The notes: generated by a model not told the origin, from the letters alone. 64,000 bases of DNA from JAFGSI01 sp041287425 (GCA_041287425.1 JBEULG010000012.1:1-64000), one strand, 5' to 3'; positions 16,196-24,904 are shown, counted from the first letter of the stretch. Made by a program: numbers and translations.

Positions 16196-17140
16196 CTAGG
16201 GATTTTGAAGTTTGCCGAAGACAACGATGCGCTGGTTGTCTACCATGTACGGGTAACAAGAAATGAGGGTGACCGTGGCGTCTGAAGTGGGCATCATGAC
16301 CTCCACCTCGGTCGGGGCGATGATGCGCGTCTCGGTGACCACATACACATACTGGCGCTGCAAAGTGTAAACGATGATGAGGTCGCCAGGGACCAAACGG
16401 TCGAGGTCGCGGAAGATTTCACCGAAGATGTCGTTGTGAGCGGTCAGGACGAGATTGCCGTTTTGGCCGGGGTCGGCCGAACCGATGTGCTGGCCGACGC
16501 CTTTCTTCAACTGCTCCCAACTATCGCCCTGGACAATCGGGGCATCAACTCCGATGGCCGGAATCTGAATCCGGGCGGCCTGCTGCGGGCCGGGGGTAGG
16601 GATAGGCACGTTGGCAATCGTCTGCACCAGCGGGCGCAGGTGTTCGGGAATCTCGGCCTCGTTGAACTGGGCGCCGCCGGCGGCAGTCGGCGGGGTGTGT
16701 CCGCCCGGCAGGACAACCGCAGTGATAAGCGGGGTGGGCGTCAGGGTTTGCTGCTGGAGGGCGGCTGCCACCTCCTGGTTGAGCGTGCGCAGCAAGCCAA
16801 AGCCGTTGGCTAACACGCCGAGCAGACCGACAATCGCCAGGATTTCAACCGCCACCAGAATCCGGTCCATCGTGCGCCGCCGGCGCTCCTGGAGCAGGAG
16901 ACGGGCATCGCGCCGCTCGGTCGGCTCTTCCTCCTCTTCGGCGGGCGCGACCGGCGGCGGCAACTCCTCGGCTGGCAGGCCGGCCTCGTCCGTGGACGGC
17001 CGCTCTACCGTCAGGCGCAGCGCCCGCCCCGTGCGGCGGAATCGTTCCAGCCGGTCCTGACGCGCCGCCCGCCGCTTTTCCAACAGGAGGCGGCGCAATT
17101 CATCGACAGACAGGTCTTCGGGACGCTTGTTTCTGGTCAC
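16196..17140 (-). CDS. Sortase (class D/E-like transpeptidase)
   Basis: A 314-residue protein. Residues ~1-90 are charged and cytoplasmic (Arg/Glu-rich, no signal peptide); a membrane helix lies at ~93-115 (ILVAVEILAIVGLLGVLA); the catalytic domain is at the C-terminus. The sortase triad is present: His in LVLTAHNDIFG near residue 233, Cys in VTLISCYPY near 293 and Arg in NQRIVVFG near 304. Sortases cleave a sorting signal and attach proteins to the envelope or each other; no LPxTG-type substrate is encoded in this window. The start is GTG 17140. There is no Shine-Dalgarno, and TATAAT lies 7 nt upstream, suggesting a leaderless message. Confidence 0.88.
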   Translation of the reverse strand: MTRNKRPEDLSVDELRRLLLEKRRAARQDRLERFRRTGRALRLTVERPSTDEAGLPAEELPPPVAPAEEEEEPTERRDARLLLQERRRRTMDRILVAVEILAIVGLLGVLANGFGLLRTLNQEVAAALQQQTLTPTPLITAVVLPGGHTPPTAAGGAQFNEAEIPEHLRPLVQTIANVPIPTPGPQQAARIQIPAIGVDAPIVQGDSWEQLKKGVGQHIGSADPGQNGNLVLTAHNDIFGEIFRDLDRLVPGDLIIVYTLQRQYVYVVTETRIIAPTEVEVMMPTSDATVTLISCYPYMVDNQRIVVFGKLQNP

Positions 17141-17147
17141 GAGGGGA

Positions 17148-17153
17148 ATTATA
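17148..17153 (-). promoter_or_regulatory. -10 box giving a leaderless sortase transcript
   Basis: Minus-strand TATAAT ends 7 nt before the GTG start, so +1 would coincide with the start codon. The -35 region is weak. Confidence 0.55.
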
Positions 17154-17237
17154 CCGCAGGGGAGACGAGGCGGGTCATAGTATGCCGATTCGGCTTGCCA
17201 ATTTCAGATACCGCCGGTATAATATGGCCTCGCTAGC

Positions 17238-17311
17238 GGGCGGATAGCTCAGTTGGTTAGAGCACTGCTTTGACATAGCAGAGGTCGTAGGTTCGAGCCC
17301 TATTCCGCCCA
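17238..17311 (+). tRNA. tRNA-Val (anticodon GAC)
   Basis: Acceptor arms GGGCGGA/TCCGCCC pair fully; the anticodon stem CTGCT/AGCAG encloses loop TTGACAT with GAC at positions 34-36; the T loop is TTCGAGC. The CCA end is not encoded. A terminator follows after 5 bp. Confidence 0.95.
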
Positions 17312-17316
17312 CAGCA

Positions 17317-17337
17317 AAGCCCGCAAGGGCTTTTTTG
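17317..17337 (+). terminator. Terminator of tRNA-Val
   Basis: AAGCCC-GCAA-GGGCTT stem-loop followed by TTTTGTTT. Confidence 0.85.
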
Positions 17338-17363
17338 TTTCGCAGAAATTAGGTAATATAGGG

Positions 17364-17369
17364 TATAAT
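17364..17369 (+). promoter_or_regulatory. -10 box upstream of the DUF981 gene
   Basis: TATAAT 41 bp before the ATG; the -35 at normal distance is poor. Confidence 0.45.
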
Positions 17370-17409
17370 TGTTGTAATTACTCTTATCTTTTCAAATAAG
17401 GAGCCTCAC

Positions 17410-17991
17410 ATGTTCATAGATTACCTCACCCTCATCATGATCAACCTGGTCGCCGGAACGGCGATCCTGGCCTACTATCTCTACAAAGGCCTGGATGCCG
17501 AGGACCAGCAGCCGTTCGCGGCCGGTTTTGGGATAGTCGGCCTGCTGGGGCTGATTCTGGGCCTGATGATGACCTTCACCTGGCCGCTGCCCGGCAGTTA
17601 CAACATCGCCTTCGGCGAAGCCACGACCCTGTTCGGGGCCGTTTTCCTCGCCACCGCGCTGGCCATCTATAAACGCTGGGATTTGACGCCGGTTGCAATT
17701 TTCTCCTTCTTTGCCGGCGTGTATGCCGTCATCGTCGGGGCACGGATCATTTCCCTGGAACTGACCAAAGAACCGCTGATGTCGGGCATCGGTTTCATCA
17801 TGGCCGGGCTGGGCGGCGTCTTGGCGGTCCCGGCGCTGGGCCTGATGAAGAAATACAAAGTCCTGCGCTTGCTGGCAGCCTTGTTCCTGCTCGTCACCGC
17901 CCTGCTGTGGGCCGTCACGTTCTACGGCTCGCTGTGGGGGCACCTGGAGTCCTTCAAGGACTGGCTGCCCCTGCTGATGCGCGGCGGCTAA
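17410..17991 (+). CDS. DUF981-family integral membrane protein
   Basis: A 193-residue protein with about six predicted membrane helices (residues ~5-25, 37-57, 70-85, 93-113, 127-145, 155-175). The pattern MFIDYLTLIMINLVAG and the central FGEATTLFGAVFLATALAIY match DUF981, a bacterial and archaeal membrane family with no known function. AAGGAG precedes ATG 17410. It is alone between tRNA-Val and the miniature element, with its own -10. No catalytic residues stand out. Confidence 0.8.
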   Translation: MFIDYLTLIMINLVAGTAILAYYLYKGLDAEDQQPFAAGFGIVGLLGLILGLMMTFTWPLPGSYNIAFGEATTLFGAVFLATALAIYKRWDLTPVAIFSFFAGVYAVIVGARIISLELTKEPLMSGIGFIMAGLGGVLAVPALGLMKKYKVLRLLAALFLLVTALLWAVTFYGSLWGHLESFKDWLPLLMRGG

Positions 17992-18012
17992 CGGCCAGGC
18001 CTGAACGCGGTC

Positions 18013-18170
18013 GGTGATTACCCACATCGGCGCGTTCCGATTCGGCGGACTAAAGTCCTGCCTCAGAGCCAAAAAGTCGGCTCGAAGCCGACTCTGAGTC
18101 CGCTTAGAGCGGACTTCCATGTACTGAGCAGGCGGCTTTAGCCCCGCGATTCGCCTTGTGGGTAATCACC
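18013..18170 (+). mobile_element. MITE-like miniature element, copy 1 (R4), 14-bp terminal inverted repeats
   Basis: The ends are perfect inverted repeats: GGTGATTACCCACA (18013-18026) and TGTGGGTAATCACC (18157-18170). The flanks carry an imperfect direct repeat, TGAACGCGG (18002-18010) and TGAACGGCG (18173-18181), 7 of 9 matching, as expected for a target duplication. The interior has hairpins AGTCGGCT/AGCCGACT and AGTCCGCT/AGCGGACT and no coding capacity. A near-identical copy in reverse orientation is at 54752-54912. It lies 12 bp upstream of the thrS -35. Confidence 0.8.
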
Positions 18171-18182
18171 AGTGAACGGCGC

Positions 18183-18210
18183 TTGACAGGCGGTCAGAAA
18201 GGCATATAAT
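18183..18210 (+). promoter_or_regulatory. Consensus sigma70 promoter of the thrS T-box leader
   Basis: TTGACA (18183-18188), 16-bp spacer, TATAAT (18205-18210). Expected +1 near 18217. Confidence 0.85.
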
Positions 18211-18216
18211 AACCCC

Positions 18217-18496
18217 GACCAAACGCGTCGACCGGGACGAGTAAGCGGCCCGGAGCCTGACAGGGAGAATCGGCCCGCGACTGAGAGCCGGTCCCAGGCC
18301 TCCCCGCTGAAAACCCCCCGCGAGCATGACCCCCAACGGCAAGCGGCCAGGCGGCTGTCTGCCCAGTAAGGGAAACGGCTGGCCCCGTTATCGGCCCCCA
18401 TGAGATGTCCCGCGCCGAGGCGGGGGACAAATCGGGTGGAACCGCGTGAGTCACGAACGCTCTCGCCCCGAATTCGAGGCGAGAGCGTTTGATTTT
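18217..18496 (+). promoter_or_regulatory. T-box riboswitch leader controlling thrS
   Basis: The leader contains GACGAGTA (18236-18243, S-turn/AG-bulge type motif of stem I), CTGAGAGCCGG (18281-18291), and the hallmark T-box GGGTGGAACCGCG (18434-18446). A strong terminator follows: AACGCTCTCGCC/GGCGAGAGCGTT (18456-18489) then TGATTTT. In T-box leaders, uncharged cognate tRNA pairs with the specifier and the T-box and favours the antiterminator. The specifier is probably an ACC in the AAAACCCCCC tract near 18315, fitting tRNA-Thr, but I could not fold stem I by hand. Confidence 0.9.
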
Positions 18497-18547
18497 AGCC
18501 AGGCAGCGAGGCGGAGCAGTCCCTCGCCGCCGAAAGGGAAAAAGGCG

Positions 18548-20359
18548 ATGTCGAACCAACCGGAAGAACGCTACGAAGATTCGCAACTCTACCGCATCCG
18601 CCACTCGGCGGCGCACGTCATGGCCCAGGCGGTGCTCGAATTCTATCCCCAGGCCAAATACACCATCGGCCCGCCGGTCGAAAACGGCTTTTATTATGAT
18701 TTCGACCTGCCGGAGCCGATCAAAGAAGAAGACCTGGAGAAAATCGAAAAACGCATGCGCCAGATCATTGCCGGCGGCCATCCTTTCATCCGCAAAGTCG
18801 TCACGGCCGAGGAGGCGCGCCAGATTTTCAAGGACCAGCCCTACAAACTGGAATTGATTGACGGCCTGGAGCAAGGCGCCTTCGACGAGGATGGCAATCC
18901 GCTGACCGAGAAACCGGAGATTTCCATTTACCAGCATGACACCTTCGTGGACCTGTGCCGCGGCCCGCACGTCGAGTCGACCCGCCAGATCAACCCGGCG
19001 GCGGTCAAATTGATGTCCATCGCCGGGGCCTACTGGCGCGGCGACGAGAAGAACAAGATGCTGACCCGCATCTACGGCACAGCCTGGCGCACACCCGATG
19101 AACTCAAAGCCTACCTCAAAATGCTGGAAGAGGCCAAAGCCCGCGACCACCGCAAATTGGGCAAAGAATTGGAAATCTTCATCTTCGAGGACGAGGTCGG
19201 CCCCGGCCTGCCGCTCTGGCTGCCGCGCGGCGGCGTGCTGATTGAGGAACTGGAGAAACTGGCCAAAGAGATGGAGGAGCAAGCCGGTTACGTGCGCGTC
19301 CGCACACCGCACCTGACTAAAGAGGATTTATTCTTGCGCTCGGGCCACCTGCCCTATTACGCCGAGTCGATGTACCCGCCGATGGAAATCGAGGGGGTGC
19401 GTTACTACGTCAAGCCGATGAACTGCCCGATGCACCATAAAATCTTCGCCTCCAAGCCGCGCTCCTACCGCGACCTGCCCATCCGGCTGGCGGAATACGG
19501 CACCTGCTACCGCTACGAGAAATCGGGCGAACTCTTCGGCCTGATGCGCGTCCGCTCGATGCAGATGAACGACGCCCACATCTACTGCACCGAGGAACAA
19601 TTCGAACAGGAATTCATGGCGGTCATTGACCTGTACAAGAAATATTTCGACCTGTTCGGCATCCAGAAATACGTCATGCGCCTCAGTCTGCACAGCCGGG
19701 CCGGGCTGGGCAAAAAGTACGTGGACAACGAGCGCCTGTGGCTCAAGACCGAGGAGATGGTGCGCCGCGCCCTGATCAACGGCAACGTGCCCTTCAAAGA
19801 GGCGCAGGATGAAGCCGCCTTCTACGGCCCCAAGGTAGATGTACAAATCTGGTCTGCCATCGGCCGCGAATTCACCCTGGCCACCAATCAGGTGGATTTC
19901 GCCGTCCCTGAGCGCTTCGACCTGAAATACATGAGCAAGGAAGGGGTCGAGGAAACGCCGCTCTGCATCCACCGCGCCCCGCTTTCCACCCACGAACGCT
20001 TCATCGGCTTCCTGCTCGAACACTACGCCGGCAACTTCCCCGTCTGGCTCTCGCCCGAACACGCCCGCGTGATTCCCATCACCGACAACCAGAACGAGTA
20101 TGCCGAGAGCGTCGTGCGCCAACTGCGCGCCCAGGGTTTGCGCGTCAGCGCCGACATCAGCGCCCAGCGCATGAACGCCAAGATTCGCGAAGCCCAATTG
20201 ATGAAAGTCCCTTACATGCTGGTGGTGGGCGAGAACGAAGCCCAGGCCGGGACGGTTTCGCTGCGCATGCGCGACGGCTCGCGGGCCGACAACATCCCCC
20301 TGGCCGAATTCATCGCCCGCGCCCAGGAACGGATTGCCACGCGTGCCAACGCCCTGTAG
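18548..20359 (+). CDS. thrS: Threonyl-tRNA synthetase lacking the TGS domain
   Basis: A 603-residue class II synthetase that charges tRNA-Thr. The editing (N2) domain is present: HSAAHVMAQAV near residue 18 and DLCRGPHVEST near 140. The catalytic core has zinc-ligand NCPMHH near 295, motif 2 CYRYEKSGELFGLMRVRSMQMND, and IHRAPLSTHERF motif 3 near 480, followed by an anticodon-binding domain (ARVIPITDNQNEYA onward). Typical bacterial ThrS has an extra N-terminal TGS domain of ~60 residues; here the protein begins directly before the editing domain. ATG 18548 follows AAAGG; upstream in-frame codons to 18446 lie inside the T-box terminator. Expression is controlled by the T-box. Confidence 0.96.
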   Translation: MSNQPEERYEDSQLYRIRHSAAHVMAQAVLEFYPQAKYTIGPPVENGFYYDFDLPEPIKEEDLEKIEKRMRQIIAGGHPFIRKVVTAEEARQIFKDQPYKLELIDGLEQGAFDEDGNPLTEKPEISIYQHDTFVDLCRGPHVESTRQINPAAVKLMSIAGAYWRGDEKNKMLTRIYGTAWRTPDELKAYLKMLEEAKARDHRKLGKELEIFIFEDEVGPGLPLWLPRGGVLIEELEKLAKEMEEQAGYVRVRTPHLTKEDLFLRSGHLPYYAESMYPPMEIEGVRYYVKPMNCPMHHKIFASKPRSYRDLPIRLAEYGTCYRYEKSGELFGLMRVRSMQMNDAHIYCTEEQFEQEFMAVIDLYKKYFDLFGIQKYVMRLSLHSRAGLGKKYVDNERLWLKTEEMVRRALINGNVPFKEAQDEAAFYGPKVDVQIWSAIGREFTLATNQVDFAVPERFDLKYMSKEGVEETPLCIHRAPLSTHERFIGFLLEHYAGNFPVWLSPEHARVIPITDNQNEYAESVVRQLRAQGLRVSADISAQRMNAKIREAQLMKVPYMLVVGENEAQAGTVSLRMRDGSRADNIPLAEFIARAQERIATRANAL

Positions 20360-20375
20360 CGCCGGGGCAGGTCTC

Positions 20376-21305
20376 ATGCGCCGTTTTCTCCTGCTGGCTG
20401 CCCTTCTGCCCGCTCTGACCTCCTGCGGGGCGTCCTCTGCGCCGGTGACAGAGGCGCGCCCCCCGCAGCCGTATCAAACGGCGACCCCCTCCCCCTCTCC
20501 CAGCCCGCTCCTGGCGCAGACCGAAGTCCTGCTGCCGACCCCCACGCCGCTGACCTACACCGTCCGGCAGGGAGACACGCTGAGCGGCATCGCCTCGCGC
20601 TTCAACGTGCCGCTGGATGACCTGCTTGCCGCCAACCCCGGCATCTCGCCGACGGCGCTGACCGTCGGCATGACTCTCAACATCCCGGTCGGCGGCAACG
20701 TTTCGGGGCAGCCGACGCCCACCCCCGTGCCGCTCACTATCCGACAGGCGCGCTGTTGGCCGGTCGCCAGCGGCGGGCTGTGGTGCGCGGCATTGGTACA
20801 GAACGAGTACGCCGAAACGCTGGAGAATCTCTCGCTCCAGTTTACCCTGCTGGATGCAAGCGGCCTGGTGGCGGCCCAGCAAGCGGCCTTTGCGCCGCTC
20901 GATATCCTGCCGGCTGGCCGGGCAATGCCGGTGACCGCCTATTTTCTTCCGCCCGTTCCCGCCGAGGCCCGCCTCCAGGTTCAACTGCTAACCGCTATCC
21001 GGCTCCTGCCGGGCGACGAGCGCTATCCCGCTGCGACGATCGAGAACACCCTGACCGAAGTGGACTGGAGCGGGCGAACTGCGCATCTGCGCGGCCAGGT
21101 GCGGCTGACGGTTCCCGGACAGGCGGCCCATCTGGTGTGGGTGCTGGGGGTGGCTTATGATGCCGCCGGACAGGTGGTCGGTCTGCGCCGCTGGGAGGCG
21201 GCCGCCCCGCTGAACGCCAGCGAAAGCCTGCCGTTCGAATTCTCGGTGAGCAGCGTCGGGCCGCCCATCGCGCGGGTGGAATTCCTGGTGGAGGCCAGGC
21301 CGTGA
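20376..21305 (+). CDS. LysM-domain lipoprotein
   Basis: A 309-residue lipoprotein. The signal peptide ends LPALTSC (Cys ~17). A Pro/Thr linker leads to one LysM domain at residues ~62-107 (YTVRQGDTLSGIASRF ... LTVGMTLNIP), which binds peptidoglycan or other GlcNAc polymers. The C-terminal ~190 residues form two beta-rich halves resembling FxLYD-type domains (ALVQNEYAETLENLSLQFTL). It is anchored in the membrane and probably contacts the wall. It starts 16 bp after thrS; a weak GGGGCAGG is the only Shine-Dalgarno candidate, so coupling with thrS is possible. Confidence 0.85.
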   Translation: MRRFLLLAALLPALTSCGASSAPVTEARPPQPYQTATPSPSPSPLLAQTEVLLPTPTPLTYTVRQGDTLSGIASRFNVPLDDLLAANPGISPTALTVGMTLNIPVGGNVSGQPTPTPVPLTIRQARCWPVASGGLWCAALVQNEYAETLENLSLQFTLLDASGLVAAQQAAFAPLDILPAGRAMPVTAYFLPPVPAEARLQVQLLTAIRLLPGDERYPAATIENTLTEVDWSGRTAHLRGQVRLTVPGQAAHLVWVLGVAYDAAGQVVGLRRWEAAAPLNASESLPFEFSVSSVGPPIARVEFLVEARP

Positions 21306-21319
21306 AACTCATGGAAAGC

Positions 21320-21352
21320 AAGGCCCCGTTCCCTGGCAGAGAACGGGGCCTT
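21320..21352. terminator. Bidirectional terminator between convergent genes
   Basis: Stem AAGGCCCCGTTC/GAACGGGGCCTT; CAAACTT follows on the plus strand and GCTTTCC on the minus. Confidence 0.8.
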
Positions 21353-21365
21353 CAAACTTACGTTT

Positions 21366-23465
21366 TCACCGCCCACCCAATGATAAGTAACGCTCGAGGG
21401 GGATGTTAATGGGGGTCAACACATAGCCTTCCACATAGGGTTTGACCAGCACATAGTCGATGTCGTGCATGATGAAAAGCGCCGGGGCGTCGGCGACGAT
21501 GATTCGCTCAGCCTGCTGATAGAGTTGCATGCGGCGATCCACATCGCGTTCGATGCGGGCCTCGTCGAGGAGGGCGTCCAGGGCGGGGTTGCTGTAATGG
21601 CCCAGGTTTTGCGGCGCGCCGGTGCGGAAGAGAACGTCGGCGAAATTCTCCGGGTCGGGGTAATCGGCACACCAGCCGCTGGAAATCAATTGCCCGTGCC
21701 GGCCATCGTAGATGAGGTCGTAGTACATGTTCGGCTCGATGTTTTCGACGATGATCGAGACGCCCAGATTCTGTTCCCACATCTGCACCATGGCAGCGAT
21801 GGCGGGACTCGAGTCGCTGCCGTAGCCGGCGGTGGTGAAGACAATCGGCGGCAGGCCGGCCGGGCCGCCGTAGCGCGACTCGGCCAGCAGGCGGCGGGCG
21901 GCGGCAGGGTCATAGGGCGGGCCTGCCAGATGTACATCGTGGCCCGGCAGAGCGGGCGGATACAGCCCTCTGGCTGGCAGACCCACGCCGCTATAGACCA
22001 CATCAATGTACTGCTGGCGGTTGAAGGCCAGCGTGAAAGCCTGACGCACGCGCAGATCGTCGAACGGCGGCTGGGCCACATCGAAGAGGACGTAGGTGGT
22101 GCAGAGGGAAACGTTGCTGTGCACCTCGGCGCTCAGCCGCTCGTTCGGGTCGGTGACCCGCGCCACGTCATACGGCGAGACGCCGGCAATGTCAATCTCG
22201 CCGGCTTCGTAGAGACGGATGCCGACGCCCGCATACAACTGAACGACCACGTAGGGGATGGCGGGCGGGCCGAGATAGAAATCGAGGTTGCGCTCGTAAA
22301 TCATGACCTCGAAACTATCCCAGCGGATGAGCCGATAGGGACCGGTGCCGTTCGGGGTGCGGTACCACTCCGGGCCGGAGGTCACGTTGGCCTCATCCAC
22401 CACAAAGGCGGTCGGGTAGGTCAGTTTCATCAGGAAATAAGGCAGAGGGGCCTGGATGGTCACCTCGAGGGTGTGGTCGTCAATGACCCGCAGGCCAGCA
22501 ATGTGGTCGGCCTGGCCGTTGACCATCGCCTCGACGCCGACGATGTCGCCCAAATAGGTCAGCACGGTGTCGGACTGGGTGGCCGGGTCGGCGGCCCGCT
22601 CCCAGGAATAGACGACATCATGGGCGGTGACGGGGCGGCCGTCATGGAAGCGGGCGTTCTGGCGCAAATGGAAAGTGTAAACCGTGCCGTCGGGAGATAC
22701 CTCCCAGGACTCGGCCAATTCGGGCACCAGATTCAGGTTCGGGTCGAAGGAGACCAGGCCGCTGAAGACCAGTTTGTCGCCGGCAGAGTGGGTCGTCGCC
22801 GGGTCGTATTCGCGCGGATTGGTGCTTTCGCTGCCCGCCAGGACCAGCGCCTGGTCGCGCGGGATGTTGTACAGGGAGGGCAGTTCCAGCCTCAGACTGG
22901 TCTGTAAAGCGAGGATGTCGCCAGCGTAGTAATCGAAAGCCTGAGAAGGGCCAAAGGTCAGCAGGAGGAACTCGCGAGCACCGAAGAAAGCGACCAGAAA
23001 ACTGACCTTGAGCGTCCCGTTGGCGGTCTCGGCGCTGACCAGAATTTCCCAGGCCGGATGGCCGTCATTGAGCACCAGCGCTTCGTCGCGCAGGATTGTG
23101 ACGGTCTCGAAATCGGCCATGACTTCCGCTTCGATGAGGTGGGCTTCCTCTTCCACGGTCGTATCGGAGGTGAGGGGGAAGGAGTAAAGGGAAGCCTGAA
23201 CGGTCTGATCCGGGCTGAGAAAGACCGCCAGGTTGTTGGCGTTTTCGCCCGGCTGGGTGGTCCAGCCGCGCGGGTAGGTGATGGTGAAACCCAGTTCGGG
23301 GTCAGCGATGGTGTTGGGCGGCAAGACGGCGGTCGGCGTGGCTGCGGCGGTCTCGATGAGCGTATCGGGCGCGGCGGTTGGGGTGACCTGACCGGCGGCC
23401 TGACAGGCGAGGAGCAGAACAGCCGTCATCAGCAAGGAGTAAGCGAAGCGGCTCTTGGGTTTCAT
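21366..23465 (-). CDS. ABC-type peptide-binding lipoprotein (family 5) with N-terminal PsbP-like domain
   Basis: A 699-residue lipoprotein. The signal peptide ends VLLLAC. Residues ~50-185 (PELGFTITYPRGWTTQ start) look like a PsbP/DUF1795-type domain. From ~210 to the end it is an SBP_bac_5 solute-binding protein (oligopeptide/nickel class), with FSGLVSFDPNLNLVPELAESW and NGTGPYRLIRW. No permease or ATPase gene is adjacent, so it may serve a distant transporter or act in sensing. The ATG at 23465 overlaps the previous stop as ATGA and has GGAGGTG upstream, so it is coupled to the peptidase-like gene. Confidence 0.87.
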   Translation of the reverse strand: MKPKSRFAYSLLMTAVLLLACQAAGQVTPTAAPDTLIETAAATPTAVLPPNTIADPELGFTITYPRGWTTQPGENANNLAVFLSPDQTVQASLYSFPLTSDTTVEEEAHLIEAEVMADFETVTILRDEALVLNDGHPAWEILVSAETANGTLKVSFLVAFFGAREFLLLTFGPSQAFDYYAGDILALQTSLRLELPSLYNIPRDQALVLAGSESTNPREYDPATTHSAGDKLVFSGLVSFDPNLNLVPELAESWEVSPDGTVYTFHLRQNARFHDGRPVTAHDVVYSWERAADPATQSDTVLTYLGDIVGVEAMVNGQADHIAGLRVIDDHTLEVTIQAPLPYFLMKLTYPTAFVVDEANVTSGPEWYRTPNGTGPYRLIRWDSFEVMIYERNLDFYLGPPAIPYVVVQLYAGVGIRLYEAGEIDIAGVSPYDVARVTDPNERLSAEVHSNVSLCTTYVLFDVAQPPFDDLRVRQAFTLAFNRQQYIDVVYSGVGLPARGLYPPALPGHDVHLAGPPYDPAAARRLLAESRYGGPAGLPPIVFTTAGYGSDSSPAIAAMVQMWEQNLGVSIIVENIEPNMYYDLIYDGRHGQLISSGWCADYPDPENFADVLFRTGAPQNLGHYSNPALDALLDEARIERDVDRRMQLYQQAERIIVADAPALFIMHDIDYVLVKPYVEGYVLTPINIPLERYLSLGGR

Positions 23466-24904
23466 GGCTTCACCTCCGGGCCGGTCTGGGCCGCCTGAGG
23501 GGCAGGGCGCTTGCGGCGTTTGCGGCGGTTGCGAGTGACCAGGACGGGCACCAGGACGGCAATCCCCGCCGCCAGCAGGCAAAACAGACCGATTTGCAGG
23601 GCAATCCAGAGGTCCGAGCCGAGGCCGGAGGGCGAGGACGCGCTGGCGGCGGTCGGCTGGGGGGTGGAGGCGGCAGACAGAGGCGTGGGAGTGGCGGGCA
23701 GGGTGGGGCGCGGCGTTGGGGCGGCGGCGGCCGGGACGCCCGAAACCGGGACGATGGTCGGCACCGCTGTGGGCGTAGCCGGCGGGGTCGGCTGTCCGCC
23801 GGCGGGGAGGCGCGGAGCAGCGCCGATGGCGGCCCGCCAGGCGTCTTCGAGGCCGTCAACGTCGAAGCCGTAGACGGCGGTCAGGGCGGAGTCGATTGTC
23901 TCGCCGCGCTGCAGGGCATCGAGCAGGAGAGAGATTCGCTGACGGCCATAGCGTTCGACGAGGAAATTGATGACGCTGTAGGAGACGGCGTAGGAGAGGT
24001 TGGCGCGATTGGATTCCTCCGAGAAGCCGCCGCTCAACGAGCGCAGGGAAGGCAGGCTGTCGTTTGCCAGCGCCTGCTCGAAGAGGGCGCGCTGCGAATC
24101 TTCCAGGCCGCCCTCTCCGACCATCGCCAGGCCCTCCTGCACCCAGGTGGGGACGAAACTCAAACAGGAAAAGGTGAGATGACCGACCAGGACGTGGGTG
24201 AGTTCGTGTGCCACCGTCCGCTTGCCCCAGTCCAATTGGTCGGGAGAAATGCCGATGATGACAATGTTGTGCTCCGGGTAGGCCTGTCCACCGGTCCAGG
24301 ATGGCTCGTAGAGGACGGCCTCTTGCATGTCGCGGCTGTTGGCGTAGATGTAGATGTCAATCGGCGATTCGGGCCGCAAGCCGACCTCCTGGGCGAGGCG
24401 GCCCAGCGCCTCAACGGCGGCCTGATGGAGTTCGTCGCCGAAGCGGGCGCCGCCGCTGTAGTAGTACAGGTTGATATCGCCGCCTGGAATGACTTGCCAA
24501 TCGTGAACGTCGTCCAGCCAGATGATTTCCCGGCGTTCACTCTGATAGGTGGCGCCGCTGGAATCGCCGATTTGCCAGCGCCACCACAGCCTGGCGCCCG
24601 GCGGCAGCGAACCGCTCTGGCGCATCTCCCAGGTCCATTGCACCTCGACGCGGGAGGCCGGCGTGAAAGAGGGAAATGCGCGCGCGACCACCGTGCCGCA
24701 GGTCAGTTGCTCGGCTCCATATTCGAGGACGACGGAGGTGATGCGCTCTCCGCTCTCGATAACGGCGCGGAAAGTCACGCTTTCGGGAAAGGAGAGGCTG
24801 GCCTGGTCTTCGACCAGTCGGATGCCCGCCTGGGCATGAGCGGGGACAATCCAGCCGGTCAGCAGACATACCAACCCCACGAAGGTCAATAGGGTTCTTC
24901 GCAT
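23462..24904 (-). CDS. Peptidase MA-family membrane-anchored zinc metalloprotease
   Basis: A 480-residue secreted protein. The signal peptide ends IVPAHAQA (~26). The MA-type peptidase core has HELTHVLVGH (HExxH) near residue 225 and WVQEGLAMVGEGG about 25 residues on, the usual third-ligand Glu region. A long Pro/Thr/Ala linker (~370-425) leads to one membrane helix (LWIALQIGLFCLLAAGIAVL) and a basic tail, so it is anchored C-terminally with the active domain outside. A -10-like TATACT lies on the minus strand about 30 nt before the ATG. The gene overlaps the solute-binding gene by 4 bp, so the two are coexpressed. Confidence 0.87.
   Translation of the reverse strand: MRRTLLTFVGLVCLLTGWIVPAHAQAGIRLVEDQASLSFPESVTFRAVIESGERITSVVLEYGAEQLTCGTVVARAFPSFTPASRVEVQWTWEMRQSGSLPPGARLWWRWQIGDSSGATYQSERREIIWLDDVHDWQVIPGGDINLYYYSGGARFGDELHQAAVEALGRLAQEVGLRPESPIDIYIYANSRDMQEAVLYEPSWTGGQAYPEHNIVIIGISPDQLDWGKRTVAHELTHVLVGHLTFSCLSFVPTWVQEGLAMVGEGGLEDSQRALFEQALANDSLPSLRSLSGGFSEESNRANLSYAVSYSVINFLVERYGRQRISLLLDALQRGETIDSALTAVYGFDVDGLEDAWRAAIGAAPRLPAGGQPTPPATPTAVPTIVPVSGVPAAAAPTPRPTLPATPTPLSAASTPQPTAASASSPSGLGSDLWIALQIGLFCLLAAGIAVLVPVLVTRNRRKRRKRPAPQAAQTGPEVKP

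Noticed and set aside
18446..18547. In-frame extension of thrS upstream of ATG 18548
   Set aside because: The extra codons lie inside the T-box terminator hairpin, and no Shine-Dalgarno precedes them.
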